Part shown: piece by piece, positions 44,797 through 52,835 of the stretch | How positions within the stretch are numbered: the stretch's first letter is position 1 | Layout: every line of letters starts with the position of its first letter | Origin: CAWCUK01 sp963798775 | GTDB taxonomy: Bacteria; Bacteroidota; Ignavibacteria; Ignavibacteriales; Ignavibacteriaceae | Direction: 5' to 3' | DNA: 64,000 nt | Assembly (NCBI GenBank): GCA_963798775.1 | Contig: CAWCUK010000004.1 | Coordinates: 620,001 to 684,000, forward strand | Program-made: the position numbers and the translations under genes | The notes under the pieces: generated by a model | Told to the model about the DNA's origin: nothing | What the model saw: only the letters and a program-made list of their open reading frames with translations | The model's database searches: none

Positions 44797-45731
44797 TTAG
44801 AAAGCGTAATGCGCGGCCGGCTGATCATTCTTGCTATACTCATTTATAATTTTGGAAGCAATATCTTCGCCGGTGAATTTTTCATATTTTAAAATATCCG
44901 GCAGCATAGCCGGTTTAAACCATTTATTTTCAAGCGCGATAGGTAAAATCTTACAAGAAATTTCGCTTTTAGATAAAAATTCACTTAATATTGAGAAAAG
45001 TCCTCCGGTAATAAAATGATCTTCCAGGGTTACAATAAGGGAAGTATCGCGGCAAATGCCGGATAAAAGTTTTTCATCTATCGGTTTTAATGTTCTAAGG
45101 TTTACAATTCCTACAGATTTACCTTTTTCATTTAAAATTTCTCGAGCCGAAAGTGCTTGTTTCAGAAGTATTCCGTAAGTTAAAATAGTTATATCCTTAC
45201 CTTCAAAAAGAACTTCCGCTTTTCCTATTTCAAAATCTCTAGTATGGTTCAATTTCCGGTTTCAGGTTATTATATCTTACATAAAAAGGAGCTAAGGATT
45301 GAAGTACTTTAGGCAGCCCAATAATCATATCTTCAATATCCGCCGGACAGAAAATATTCATACCGGGAATTCCCCGCATTAAAGAAATATCCTCAATTGC
45401 TTGGTGAGTAGGGCCGTTTCCGTCAGATAAAAATCCGGGTACAGCCCCGATAAGTTTAACGGGAAGTGAGCCTATACCAACATCAGTTCTAATGAACTCA
45501 AATGCGCGCATTGTTAAAAAAGTAGATAACGCATGAACAATAGGAATTCTTCCGCGTAATGCCAAACCCGCCGCCATTCCAATCATAGTTTGTTCCGCGA
45601 TTCCAACATCTAAAAATCTATTATTTAATTTTAGCCGGAAGATTTCGCATGGCAGCTCTATTTTCGGCGGTTAAAACAATAAATCTATCATCTGTTTTTA
45701 ACAAATCAATTAAAAGTTCTTCATAACTCAT
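44797..45731 (-). pseudogene. transketolase-like C-terminal subunit (two frameshifts)
   Basis: It begins MSYEELLIDLLKTDDRFIVL at 45731, 2 nt after the stop of the N-terminal subunit gene. Readable pieces are AENRAAM, then RFLDVGIAEQTMIGMAAGLA (the pyrimidine-domain Glu motif GIAEQ), LSDGNGPTHQAIEDISLM, and after another shift DFEIGKAEVLFEGKDITI and the C-terminal domain. Frame breaks lie near 45635 and 45245. All conserved parts remain, so one continuous gene of about 310 residues is implied. Assembly error or decay cannot be told apart. Confidence 0.82.
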
Positions 45732-45733
45732 AA

Positions 45734-46593
45734 TTATCTCACAGTTAAAGTTTCCGATTTTAATTCCGTTTTTTGTTTGCTGTACAACTCTTTAAGCAGT
45801 AATTCAACTTCTTCATGTGTAAAATTACAGAACCATCTGTCGGCGCGTTCTTCTATGCTCGGCAATCCTTTTCCGCGAATAGTATTCGCAACTATTAATA
45901 GCGGCTTTCCATTTTTCTTCGGCAGATTAGAGAATGTTTTTTCAAGTGAATTAAAATCATTCCGTCGCATTCGGAGGTAAGTCCAGCCGAAAGCCTCAAA
46001 TTTTTTGTCTTAACGGTTCCAATGGAATTAATTCTTCAGTTCTAATATTTGCTTGGAATTGATTTCTATCAACAACAGCTATTAATTATCAAGTTTATGA
46101 GCTGCCGCCACAAGTGCGGCTTCCCAAATAGATCCTTCATTAAGTTCACCGTCCCCTAGAATAACAACAATTTTATTTTTAAATCCTTTTATTTTGCAGT
46201 CAGATGCAACACCCATCGACGACGGAAAGCAAATGTCCCAAGAGAACCGGAATGAAATTCGATTCCCGGAATATTTCTGTTCGGGTGCCAGTAAATAAGA
46301 TCGGTTGTTTTTAGATGATTTTTTAACCTTTCTTTTTCAAGAATTCCAAGTTCGGCAAATGTTCCGTAAAGTGCCGGTACATCGTGCCCTTTTGATAAAA
46401 ACAAATAATCGCGTTCAGGATTTTCCAAATTGTTTTTGTTGATGTTTAAAAAATTTGAATATAAATAAACAATTAAATCCGCGCATGAAAGAGAAGCGCC
46501 GATAAAACATCCGCCGTCTGTTGCCATTCTAATAATATGTTCGCGGACTTTAAAGGAAAGTTCTTCAAGCTCTTTTTGATTTTTCTTTTGCAT
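45734..46593 (-). pseudogene. transketolase-like N-terminal (TPP-binding) subunit (several frameshifts)
   Basis: It begins MQKKNQKELEELSFKVREHI at 46593. Readable pieces in order: FIGASLSCADLIVYLY, DYLFLSKGHDVPALYG, FHSGSLG, then in other frames CKIKGFKNKIVVILGDGELN with EGSIWEAALVAAAHKLDN (TPP motif GDG-x-x-x-EG), LIAVVDRNQFQANIRTEEL, AFGWTYLRMRRNDF and ANTIRGKGLPSIEE. Breaks are near 46225, 46084 and 46003. Split transketolases of this kind transfer two-carbon ketol units. In this operon the pair may build or shorten the sugar backbone. Confidence 0.82.
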
Positions 46594-46594
46594 A

Positions 46595-47404
46595 TCATTC
46601 AATAATTTTTGTTTGTTTACTATCAACTGTTCTTAATTGGTCAAGATGTTTTCCATACCAATTTACTCCGGCATATTCGCTGTTTATTTTTTTCAGCTCA
46701 GGCTTCTTTTTAAGCAGATCTAAAACATCGTACAACCCGAATTGAGGATTGTCATTAAAAAGTGCCTCGTAAACTTTATTTATGAACTCATAATCTTCGG
46801 GATAATCTATAGTCCACCGGTGCGTCATTGAATAATCCAAACCATTTTCCCAAATAATATTTCCGCACGAGAATAACTCCGGATTTTCCCAAAAGTAAGG
46901 AGTTGTATGTTCTCTCTCCAATTGTTTAGCGGCGTTTTTCCAAGCGATTTTTAATGCTTTCATACTCATTATTTCTACATCATTCCCATCGGGATAAGTT
47001 GCGGGATGAAGATTGCTTACATAATCATAGTTGGAATGTTCTAAATAATGATTAATAACTTTATCAATAATTTGAGGATCAATTAGTGGACAGTCGGAAG
47101 GAATTTTAACCAGATGTTCGGCGCCGTACGCTACTCCGGCTTTAAAATGCCTGTCAAGAAGATCAGTCGGATTTCCTCTAAAAACATTTAAATTTTCTCT
47201 GCTGCAAATTTCTGAAATAACATCGTCATCCGCGTAATCTGTAATAGCAATAACTATTTTGCCGGTAAGTTTTGCTCTCTTTACTCGATCCACCAATCTT
47301 ATTAAAAGAGATTTTCCGCTTAGCGGCATTAAAACTTTTTCCGGAAATCTTGTTGATCCTGTTCTGGCTTGAATTACGGTAACTATTTTCCTCGCGCTTC
47401 TCAT
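46595..47404 (-). CDS. SpsF-like cytidylyltransferase
   Basis: 269 residues. The nucleotide-binding N-terminus VTVIQARTGSTRFPEKVLMPLSGKSLL and KIPSDCPLIDP (metal-binding Asp) fit the COG1861/SpsF family, related to CMP-sugar synthetases such as NeuA and KdsB. It probably activates the ulosonic acid made by the operon with CTP. It lies 2 nt upstream of the transketolase N-subunit gene and 8 nt downstream of the GT-B gene. Confidence 0.88.
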   Translation of the reverse strand: MRSARKIVTVIQARTGSTRFPEKVLMPLSGKSLLIRLVDRVKRAKLTGKIVIAITDYADDDVISEICSRENLNVFRGNPTDLLDRHFKAGVAYGAEHLVKIPSDCPLIDPQIIDKVINHYLEHSNYDYVSNLHPATYPDGNDVEIMSMKALKIAWKNAAKQLEREHTTPYFWENPELFSCGNIIWENGLDYSMTHRWTIDYPEDYEFINKVYEALFNDNPQFGLYDVLDLLKKKPELKKINSEYAGVNWYGKHLDQLRTVDSKQTKIIE

Positions 47405-47412
47405 TGTAAATC

Positions 47413-48498
47413 CTATTGTTCAATATCCAATATTTTTTTTGTTCTCATCCTAACGTAAACATTTTGGCTTTTTCTTTTTATTGTAGAGAGGATACTTTCA
47501 TTTTCATTTATTTCCGGTAAATACCTTACATGAATATCTTCATCTCTTAGCATTTTTCTAATTAATTCAGCAATATAATTAGCTGATTTCCCGCCATTTT
47601 GAACAGGCTGTAAAAGTTTCAATTCTTCCAAATCAAACTCTGAGTAAACTTTTTTTCCTAAAGCCAAACCTACATACACTACACTTGAAAATCGGGTAAC
47701 TAAAACATCACAATTGGCAATCATATGTTCAGTATTCCCAGAAGTATAAACCAAAGCGCCGGGCGCGTATTTATTAATTTCTTTTGTTGATCTTTTAAAA
47801 TTTTCATTCGGGTGAAGCTTAAAAATAATTTCTCTTCCGTCGGCAATTTCCACAACTTTTTTTATAAACTTTTTTCGGTTTTCATATTTATAAGTTTCCC
47901 TTGTATCCGAAGTAGCGGCAAGTACATAATGTTTATGGGGGAAATTGTTTCTTAAATAGTTTTTGCAGTTGTCGAAATTAGGAATTCCCGTAATTACAAT
48001 TTTGTTAGGGTCAACTCCTTTATTTATGAAGAGCTTTCTATATCCCGGAGAAGCCACACAAAATTTATCGTACGCGTCTGAGAGTCCCGTGGTAGAAGTA
48101 CTTGCCAGCCATCGCGGGAATTTTAAATATTTAACCAGCAGATAAATAAAATTTTCCGGATCAGTCATTCCTTCTTGAACAAGGACAACTTTTTTATTTC
48201 TAATATTTTTGGGAATTATCAGATCACTGCAGGTAACAACAATATCATAGTTTCTATCTTTTCCACCTAAATCTAATTTTAGATTATTCGCGGCAATATA
48301 TTCAATTGTTCTTTGCCTGAATTGGCCGCCGAGAATACTGAAGTTTAATAACTCTGTTTTAGAAAAGAAATTTATAATACCGTCGCTGTAGTAAGGAGAG
48401 AAGTAGCAATTAAAATCAGAAAGATGATCATAAATTTGATGCATCATAGTAGTTTGATTCATCGAGCCACAAATGAAGAGAACAGTCGGATCAGCCAT
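47413..48498 (-). CDS. GT-B fold glycosyl- or glycerophospho-transferase-like protein
   Basis: 361 residues. The pattern resembles UDP-GlcNAc 2-epimerase/CDP-glycerol glycerophosphotransferase type GT-B proteins: KVVLVQEGMTDPENF, IVITGIPNFDN, IIFKLHPNENFKRS and a C-terminal VLVTRFSSVVYVGLALGKKV with the conserved Ser-Ser. It is the first gene of the minus-strand operon running to 40329. Its likely job is transfer of the activated sugar or an early step in its synthesis, but I do not recognise the exact family. Confidence 0.72.
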   Translation of the reverse strand: MADPTVLFICGSMNQTTMMHQIYDHLSDFNCYFSPYYSDGIINFFSKTELLNFSILGGQFRQRTIEYIAANNLKLDLGGKDRNYDIVVTCSDLIIPKNIRNKKVVLVQEGMTDPENFIYLLVKYLKFPRWLASTSTTGLSDAYDKFCVASPGYRKLFINKGVDPNKIVITGIPNFDNCKNYLRNNFPHKHYVLAATSDTRETYKYENRKKFIKKVVEIADGREIIFKLHPNENFKRSTKEINKYAPGALVYTSGNTEHMIANCDVLVTRFSSVVYVGLALGKKVYSEFDLEELKLLQPVQNGGKSANYIAELIRKMLRDEDIHVRYLPEINENESILSTIKRKSQNVYVRMRTKKILDIEQ

Positions 48499-48825
48499 TA
48501 GTAAACCTGATGCTTATTCGTTGAAAAATTTATATCTAAAATAATTCCTATATATTAAGTATATGTTAAGCCTTTATTAAAGAAATATTATTAAGAAAGA
48601 ATTTATTATAACTTATTGTTGAATATGCGATTAAAATATATTTTATCTTCTTCATAAAAACAATAACAATCAACTGAACCACACGTATACTAGTGGGTTT
48701 GGTGATATACTTAATAATAAAATAATCAAATTTGTATTTTTTACTAAAATTTGTATGATTTCCATACATTTCTTAAATTCATTGTAATTTTTATAAAATC
48801 TACCAAAAACAAAAATCGAGTAAAT
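48499..48825. other. 327-base AT-rich spacer between divergent transcripts
   Basis: It lies between the start of the sugar operon (minus) and the LD-carboxypeptidase gene (plus), so it must hold promoters for both. A small hairpin CCACACGTATACTAGTGG occurs near 48679. I see no convincing -33/-7 pair, no coding frame with family signatures and no RNA. Confidence 0.5.
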
Positions 48826-49767
48826 ATGAGAGTAGTAAAACCAAAAAAACTTTCCCCGGGTGATCTAATCGGCATTATTTCGCCTGCTTCTTCTCCGGCG
48901 GAATTAGATAGAATTGAAGCGGGTGTTAAATATTTGGAAGGACTTGGTTATAGGGTAGAGGTTGGGAAACATGTAGGTAAATACAATGGTTATTTGGCAG
49001 GAACAGATGATGAAAGATTAGAAGACCTTCATTATATGTTTGGAAAGAAAGACGTTAAAGCGATTATTTGTGTTAGAGGCGGCTACGGAACTCCCCGAAT
49101 ACTTGATAAAATCGATTATAAACTGATTCAAAAAAATCCTAAAATATTTGTCGGCTACAGCGATATTACCGCGCTTCAAATGGCTTTTCTTCAAAAAGCG
49201 GGCTTAGTTACTTTTGCGGGTCCAATGCTTGCGGTTGATTTTTATAATTCGGTTAGCCCGTATACCGAAGAAATGTTTTGGGCGCTATTAACATCCGCTA
49301 AAAAATTCGGAAAGGTTGAATTGCCGGATGATGAAAAAATCTTTCAGTTAACAAAAGGAATGTCGACCGGACAGATAGTTGGCGGAAATTTATCTTTGGT
49401 TGCCGCGCTAATCGGCAGCGGTTATTTACCTATTATGAAGGACAAAATTTTGATCTTAGAAGAAGTCGGCGAACTTCCTTACAGAATTGATAGAATGCTT
49501 AACCAGTTAAAACATAATAGAATTTTTGAGCAAGTTAACGGAATTATTTTAGGCTCATTTGCCGAATGTAACGAACCTGATCCATCTAAACGAACTTTAA
49601 CACTCGGGGAAGTTATCAGCGATTATCTTTCGGAATTGAAAAAACCTGTAGTTTATAATTTTAAGCATGGACATATTAAACACAATATTACAGTTCCGTT
49701 CGGCACAGAAGTAAAAGTAAACGCCTCAAGATGCACTGTTGAATATATGGAGAGCGCGGTAAGTTAG
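48826..49767 (+). CDS. ldcA: LD-carboxypeptidase (peptidase S66, LdcA-like)
   Basis: 313 residues from ATG 48826. The frame extends to 48751, but the extra residues are unlike the family. IGIISPASSP, RGGYGTPRILDKID, the nucleophile GYSDITALQMAF (Ser), ILEEVGELPYRIDRML (Glu) and FKHGHIKHNITVPFG (His) form the S66 triad. It trims the terminal D-Ala from L,D-linked murein tetrapeptides during recycling. It is the last ordinary gene before the accessory region. Confidence 0.94.
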   Translation: MRVVKPKKLSPGDLIGIISPASSPAELDRIEAGVKYLEGLGYRVEVGKHVGKYNGYLAGTDDERLEDLHYMFGKKDVKAIICVRGGYGTPRILDKIDYKLIQKNPKIFVGYSDITALQMAFLQKAGLVTFAGPMLAVDFYNSVSPYTEEMFWALLTSAKKFGKVELPDDEKIFQLTKGMSTGQIVGGNLSLVAALIGSGYLPIMKDKILILEEVGELPYRIDRMLNQLKHNRIFEQVNGIILGSFAECNEPDPSKRTLTLGEVISDYLSELKKPVVYNFKHGHIKHNITVPFGTEVKVNASRCTVEYMESAVS

Positions 49768-49929
49768 ATTTGTTATTATTCTAAGCTTTGTAAATAATAA
49801 AGTCCGGTTGACGGCTTTGCCGAATTTTGTTTATTAACAAAATTGTAAGATTTATATAGTTAGTTTTTGGTAAATATAAAAGTAGGGGAAACTCGGCTCA
49901 TCGATGAATAACATTATTCGGGCAATAGT

Positions 49930-49953
49930 AGACGCAGGCTACAGCCTGCGTCT
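49930..49953. repeat. 11-bp perfect inverted repeat
   Basis: AGACGCAGGCT and its exact complement separated by 2 nt. It is GC-rich compared with the surroundings and has no T-run, so it is not a simple terminator. It resembles a REP-type or mobile-element end hairpin. Confidence 0.7.
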
Positions 49954-50067
49954 TAACACCTAAACTCGCCTCAATTTAATTAGTACTGAATTATTATCTC
50001 CCAAATTCTTTTATATGTATATAGCGAAATTACAGTGACTTTAAAGGCCTTTTAATAAGGAAGCAAT

Positions 50068-50089
50068 GCGCATTCAGAGCGCATTCAGA
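50068..50089. repeat. tandem 11-mer, two copies
   Basis: GCGCATTCAGA is repeated twice back to back without mismatch. No function is assigned. Confidence 0.6.
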
Positions 50090-50384
50090 TTTTATGGGAT
50101 TTATAAAATAATAGAAGTGATTTTTCTTAAAAAGTACTTCATAATTTAATTAATAATTGTAAAAAAGCAAGGAAGGTGTTAATTTGTGGTATTTGTTTTT
50201 TGTTTTAGTAATCATACGGCAATAATTTGTTTTTGCTTTTACTTCCCTTTCTTTTTCCAAAGCTTGTGAACATAATAATGCTAAGTCCGTTAAAATTATT
50301 TTTCGGCTATGAGCTTTTTATTGTTTTTTATCGAAAGAAAATTATTATTTGGAGGGGCTTTATTATAATAAGATCTTCGCTTTG

Positions 50385-50477
50385 TTATTTTACCCGGTAA
50401 AGGTAAGTTTCTTGAGTGCGTCGAGAAAATCCGAAAAGTTGCATATTTTCAGTCATGCTCTTGAGCAGTTCGTACAT
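50385..50477 (-). pseudogene. tyrosine recombinase N-terminal fragment (SAM-like core-binding domain)
   Basis: A 30-residue frame with a proper start: AGAGAGG lies 6 nt upstream of its ATG (50477). It reads MYELLKSMTENMQLFGFSRR then TQETYLYRVK and stops. The phrase L-x-G-x-S-x-R-T-x-x-x-Y-x-x-x-V is the opening helix of XerC/IntI/phage-integrase core-binding domains. The catalytic domain is absent. It points away from the cassettes to its right, the orientation an integron integrase has relative to its array. With only 30 residues, IntI cannot be distinguished from other XerD-like recombinases. Confidence 0.55.
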
Positions 50478-50692
50478 AGTATACCTCTCTATTTGATTGG
50501 TTGAAAAATTATTTAGCAGGGGTATACTATTTTGTTTTTGTATTTATTGAAATTATAAGAAACAAAGAAACGCGGGATAAAGGTTGTGGTGTTGAGATGA
50601 CGTCCCCGCCGCTTTGCGGCTTAGTTCAACAAGCAAATCAATCGGACGCCGTATTCGCATTTGTTAAATCTTCGGCGGTAGTTTTTTAAGTG

Positions 50693-50736
50693 GCATTCTT
50701 GTTCTGGGGCACCGTTTATCTGCAACGCCGTTATAA
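50693..50736 (+). other. attC-like site A (right half), left border of cassette 1
   Basis: GCATTCTTGTTCTGGG at 50693, then a stretch ending CAACGCC-GTTATAA. The terminal GTTATAA fits the integron core-site consensus GTTRRRY in form. The same layout (identical 16-mer, then ~20 nt, then GCC-GTTATA) recurs at 52120-52164. The left half of this site is not clearly readable. A hairpin CCGCTTTGCGG with flanking TGTTGA/TCAACA at about 50593-50635 may be part of an older site. Confidence 0.6.
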
Positions 50737-50794
50737 GCTAAAAAATAGTTAATCGCTTGCACTTTATTGTATATCTTCATAATATACGCTCGCA

Positions 50795-51106
50795 ATGGAA
50801 AAATTATTTGAAAAATGTATCGGATTTCAGTGGGATAAAGGTAACTCAGAAAAGAACAGGAAAACACATCAAGTTCTTAAATCTGAATATGAACAAGTAT
50901 TTTTTAATAAACCACTAGTTGTTTCGAATACTAAAGATAAAACCTCAAAAGAAAAAAGATGGTATATTCTAGGAAGAACTGACTTGGATAGATTGTTATT
51001 TGTTGTGTTTACGATAAGGAAAAATTTAATTAGAGTGATATCGGCAAGAGATATGAGCAAAAAAGAAAGAGTAAATTATTATGAAGAAGTTAAAAAAGAT
51101 ACCTAA
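50795..51106 (+). CDS. brnT: BrnT-family toxin
   Basis: 103 residues, close to the usual 90-95. GFQWDKGNSEKNRKTHQV corresponds to the family's F-x-W-D..K-N..K-H opening, and RWYILGRTD, FVVFTIR and IRVISARDMSKKERVNYY are the RNase fold signatures (R-x-I-S-A-R). This is a RelE-like ribonuclease toxin that cleaves RNA and inhibits translation. It overlaps the antitoxin gene by 26 nt. The toxin-first order is normal for BrnTA systems. Confidence 0.85.
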   Translation: MEKLFEKCIGFQWDKGNSEKNRKTHQVLKSEYEQVFFNKPLVVSNTKDKTSKEKRWYILGRTDLDRLLFVVFTIRKNLIRVISARDMSKKERVNYYEEVKKDT

Positions 51107-51359
51107 GTTTAAGACTGAAGATGAGGAAAGGAAATTCTGGTCAAAAGCTGATTCAGCTGAATATGTTGATTGGAAAAAATCTGAACGAATTACTTTGCCA
51201 AATTTAAAGCCTTCAACAAAAACGATATCTATAAGATTACCTGAATCAATGTTGGAAGAGATAAAAGCATTAGCAAATAAACGAGATGTTCCTTACCAAT
51301 CTTTAATTAAAATTATTTTAAAGGAAAGAATCGATAACGAATTTAGGCCCAGTCTTTAA
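51081..51359 (+). CDS. brnA: BrnA/CopG-like antitoxin
   Basis: 92 residues. The N-terminal part (FWSKADSAEYVDWKKSE) is the toxin-binding type segment common to antitoxins of this group. The C-terminal part STKTISIRLPESMLEEIKAL continuing ANKRDVPYQSLIKIIL is a ribbon-helix-helix DNA-binding domain. It should neutralise BrnT and repress the pair's promoter. It ends only 4 nt before the cassette's attC arm, as is usual for cassette genes. Confidence 0.85.
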   Translation: MKKLKKIPKFKTEDEERKFWSKADSAEYVDWKKSERITLPNLKPSTKTISIRLPESMLEEIKALANKRDVPYQSLIKIILKERIDNEFRPSL

Positions 51360-51363
51360 TACA

Positions 51364-51377
51364 TTTTAGCTTATAAC
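51364..51377 (+). other. attC-like site B, left arm
   Basis: TTTTAGCTTATAAC, the reverse complement of the first 13 bases of cassette 1 plus C. It is followed by CCGCC, which can pair with the GGC just inside the right arm at 52154-52156. Confidence 0.65.
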
Positions 51378-51386
51378 CCGCCAATC

Positions 51387-52041
51387 GTGTGCCTTGAGGT
51401 GTCTATATTCCAGTTGGTGCTTCCAGGAGAGAACTTGGGAAAATCCAACCCGTCAAATTTGTCATTCGGGCGGAAGAAAAGCAGACAGCATAACGGAGAC
51501 GAATATGTTGAAGCTCTGCGAATCAGTAAGTAAGCCGTAACTACAGTGAACGGGAAATAGCTTCATTAGGTTAGATAAAAGCAGTCGATGAGCTTATGAT
51601 TGGTAGCGAAACCTGTAATGATGCGGGAAGAAATGACAAAAGGCACTGTATCAGTCTGTCGGAGTTTACACCGATGGCGTGCTTACAAAAGGATATAGGT
51701 GAACAAGGGAGATCTCATATGTTGGGTATGACAACCGCAATGATAATCTATAAGGAGTTTTCCGAAATGAGAATCAGACATGTGAGAAGTCGGAGATGTC
51801 CATAGTAGTGATAGACGGTAAAGACAACAAAACTTTACCCAAGCAGAGGGACATTACTTCAGATAATGATTTCGAAAGAAGGAGTATTTTCTGATTGAAT
51901 AATATTCTACAAAAGAAACAGAAATCGCAAATGAGCGATGAGGAAAGAGTACGAGACTTCCAGAGAAATCTATATCGAAAAGCCAAGCGAGAGCCAAACT
52001 TTCGTTTTTATGTACTATACGATAAGATACGTTTACCATAG
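51387..52041 (+). mobile_element. group II intron, 5' fragment
   Basis: It begins near GTGCCTTGAGGTG (close to the GUGYG intron start). The following 450 bases carry phrases typical of bacterial group II intron domain I-IV: GTGAACGGGAAATAG, GATTGGTAGCGAAACCTG, GAACAAGGGAGATCTCATA, GAAGTCGGAGATGTCCATAG. Then comes the start of the reverse-transcriptase gene (51895-52041). Sequence identity to intron stops after about 52041. There is no remaining RT core, maturase domain, or domain V/VI hairpin, so it cannot splice or move. It sits between the two arms of attC site B. Confidence 0.85.
51895..52041 (+). pseudogene. group II intron reverse transcriptase, N-terminal fragment
   Basis: 48 readable residues including MSDEERVRDFQRNLYRKAKR and EPNFRFYVLYDKI, the conserved N-terminal block of LtrA-like intron-encoded proteins just before RT domain 0/1. 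A stop follows and all catalytic blocks (YADD) are lost. Confidence 0.85.
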
Positions 52042-52119
52042 CTCCATTTAAAGTATCTTGTTCAAAGTAATTCTAATAAAAAAATTTTTTAATAATTATC
52101 GACTTGGTTTTACAATGCT

Positions 52120-52167
52120 GCATTCTTGTTCTGGGCAGCAGCTTTACCGCAAGGCCGTTATACGTGT
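52120..52167 (+). other. attC-like site B, right arm, and border of cassette 2
   Basis: GCATTCTTGTTCTGGG (identical 16-mer to 50693), then CAGCAGCTTTACCG and CAAGGCC-GTTATAC. The G of GTTATAC at 52158 is the predicted cassette boundary. Confidence 0.62.
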
Positions 52168-52243
52168 AAGTATGATAAAAATTTCAATTAAATTTCATAA
52201 AAAATACATTGCGAAAAGTTAACTAATTAGTTATCTTTCATTT

Positions 52244-52437
52244 GTGAAAAGAAAAATATTATTCTACGGTAATTACTTTATAGACTTTTACTGAAGCAAA
52301 ATATTCTTAAATTTTTAGAACTAAAACTTACTCTAATTTCATATAAACCATCAGCAAATAAAACACCTAAGAAAGAATTAGAGAAAGGAATAAAATTGAA
52401 AGCAGAATATTTTATTGAAAAAATGAGAAGGAAATGA
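52244..52437 (+). pseudogene. HigB/Gp49-family toxin, scrambled by internal inversion and deletion
   Basis: Plus strand 52244-52294 reads KRKILFYGNYFIDFY, the N-terminus of Gp49/HigB-type RelE-fold toxins. Plus strand 52357-52437 reads NKTPKKELEKGIKLKAEYF and IEKMRRK to a stop, its C-terminus. Between them the central core is present on the opposite strand: the complement of about 52281-52350 reads DGLYEIRVSFSSKNLRIFCF, the family core D-G-L-x-E-x-R-V..R-I-F-C-F. About 35 residues before the core and 12 after are missing. The toxin is dead, while its antitoxin is intact 4 nt downstream. Confidence 0.8.
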
Positions 52438-52441
52438 AATA

Positions 52442-52732
52442 ATGAAAAAGTTAATGTCATTCGAAGAACATTTAGATAAACAATATGGAAAAATAGGGAC
52501 AGAGAATAGAGATAAATTCGAATATGAATCAATTGCATTCAGATTAGGTGAAATGTTGAAAGAAGAGAGAAAGAAAGCTAAACTTACCCAAGAAGAATTA
52601 GCTAAAAGAACGGGAACGAAGAAAAGTTACATATCTCGTATTGAATCCGGGAAAAACGAAATACAAATTTCTACATTCAGTCGAATTATTGAAATAGGTT
52701 TTAATAAAAGAATTAACATCTCAATCTCTTAA
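52442..52732 (+). CDS. higA: HigA-like XRE-family antitoxin
   Basis: 96 residues. The C-terminal half is a classic helix-turn-helix, LTQEELAKRTGTKKSYISRI followed by ESGKNEIQISTFSRI. The N-terminal half would contact the toxin. It starts 4 nt after the stop of the HigB remnant. With the toxin destroyed it is an orphan antitoxin that could still repress related promoters or neutralise other HigB toxins. Confidence 0.88.
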   Translation: MKKLMSFEEHLDKQYGKIGTENRDKFEYESIAFRLGEMLKEERKKAKLTQEELAKRTGTKKSYISRIESGKNEIQISTFSRIIEIGFNKRINISIS

Positions 52733-52756
52733 TCATATAAAACTACTATACTAAAA

Positions 52757-52835
52757 CACGTATAACGTTATAAGGGATTAATGCCGAACGAAGCTGAGGT
52801 ATAATCCAGTGTTGGGCTTCGGCTTAAGCAGAAGA
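52757..52835 (+). other. attC-like site C, end of cassette 2
   Basis: Left arm CACGTATAAC, then a stretch capable of an imperfect hairpin (GCCGAACGAAGC with GTTGGGCTTCGGC, 52782-52823) with bulged bases, as attC sites have. A clear GTTRRRY right arm is not visible, so the site may be eroded. Confidence 0.5.

Larger units (their letters stand above)
49768..50384. other. gene-free stretch at the left edge of the accessory region
   Basis: No open frame with recognisable protein features. It contains a possible terminator for ldcA (AATTTTGTT/AACAAAATT stem near 49823-49846), the strong inverted repeat at 49930 and a short tandem repeat at 50068. Otherwise it is AT-rich sequence with no signal I can assign. 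Confidence 0.5.
50731..52158 (+). mobile_element. integron-type gene cassette 1 (BrnT/BrnA), attC split by a group II intron fragment
   Basis: The cassette begins TTATAAGCTAAAA right after the G of GTTATAA (50730). Just after the last gene the exact 13-base complement TTTTAGCTTATAA occurs (51364-51376) followed by C. That is the behaviour expected of a cassette: its first bases pair with the left arm of its own attC. The right arm of that attC (CAAGGCC-GTTATAC) is found only at 52151-52164, because intron sequence was inserted in between. The two genes are promoterless-looking and on the plus strand. Confidence 0.68.

Noticed and set aside
51596..51805. 69-residue plus-strand frame within the group II intron region
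   Set aside because: It falls in the structured intron RNA (before the reverse transcriptase start) and translates conserved RNA phrases rather than protein motifs.
51364..52167. Straightforward class C-attC intron insertion
   Set aside because: The attC location fits, but the intron is on the same strand as the cassette genes, so I kept only the statement that a group II intron fragment separates the two attC arms.
52278..52538. 86-residue minus-strand open frame over the HigB/HigA junction
   Set aside because: It is not a gene. Its tail looks toxin-like only because that segment of the HigB gene is inverted. The rest is antisense to the antitoxin.
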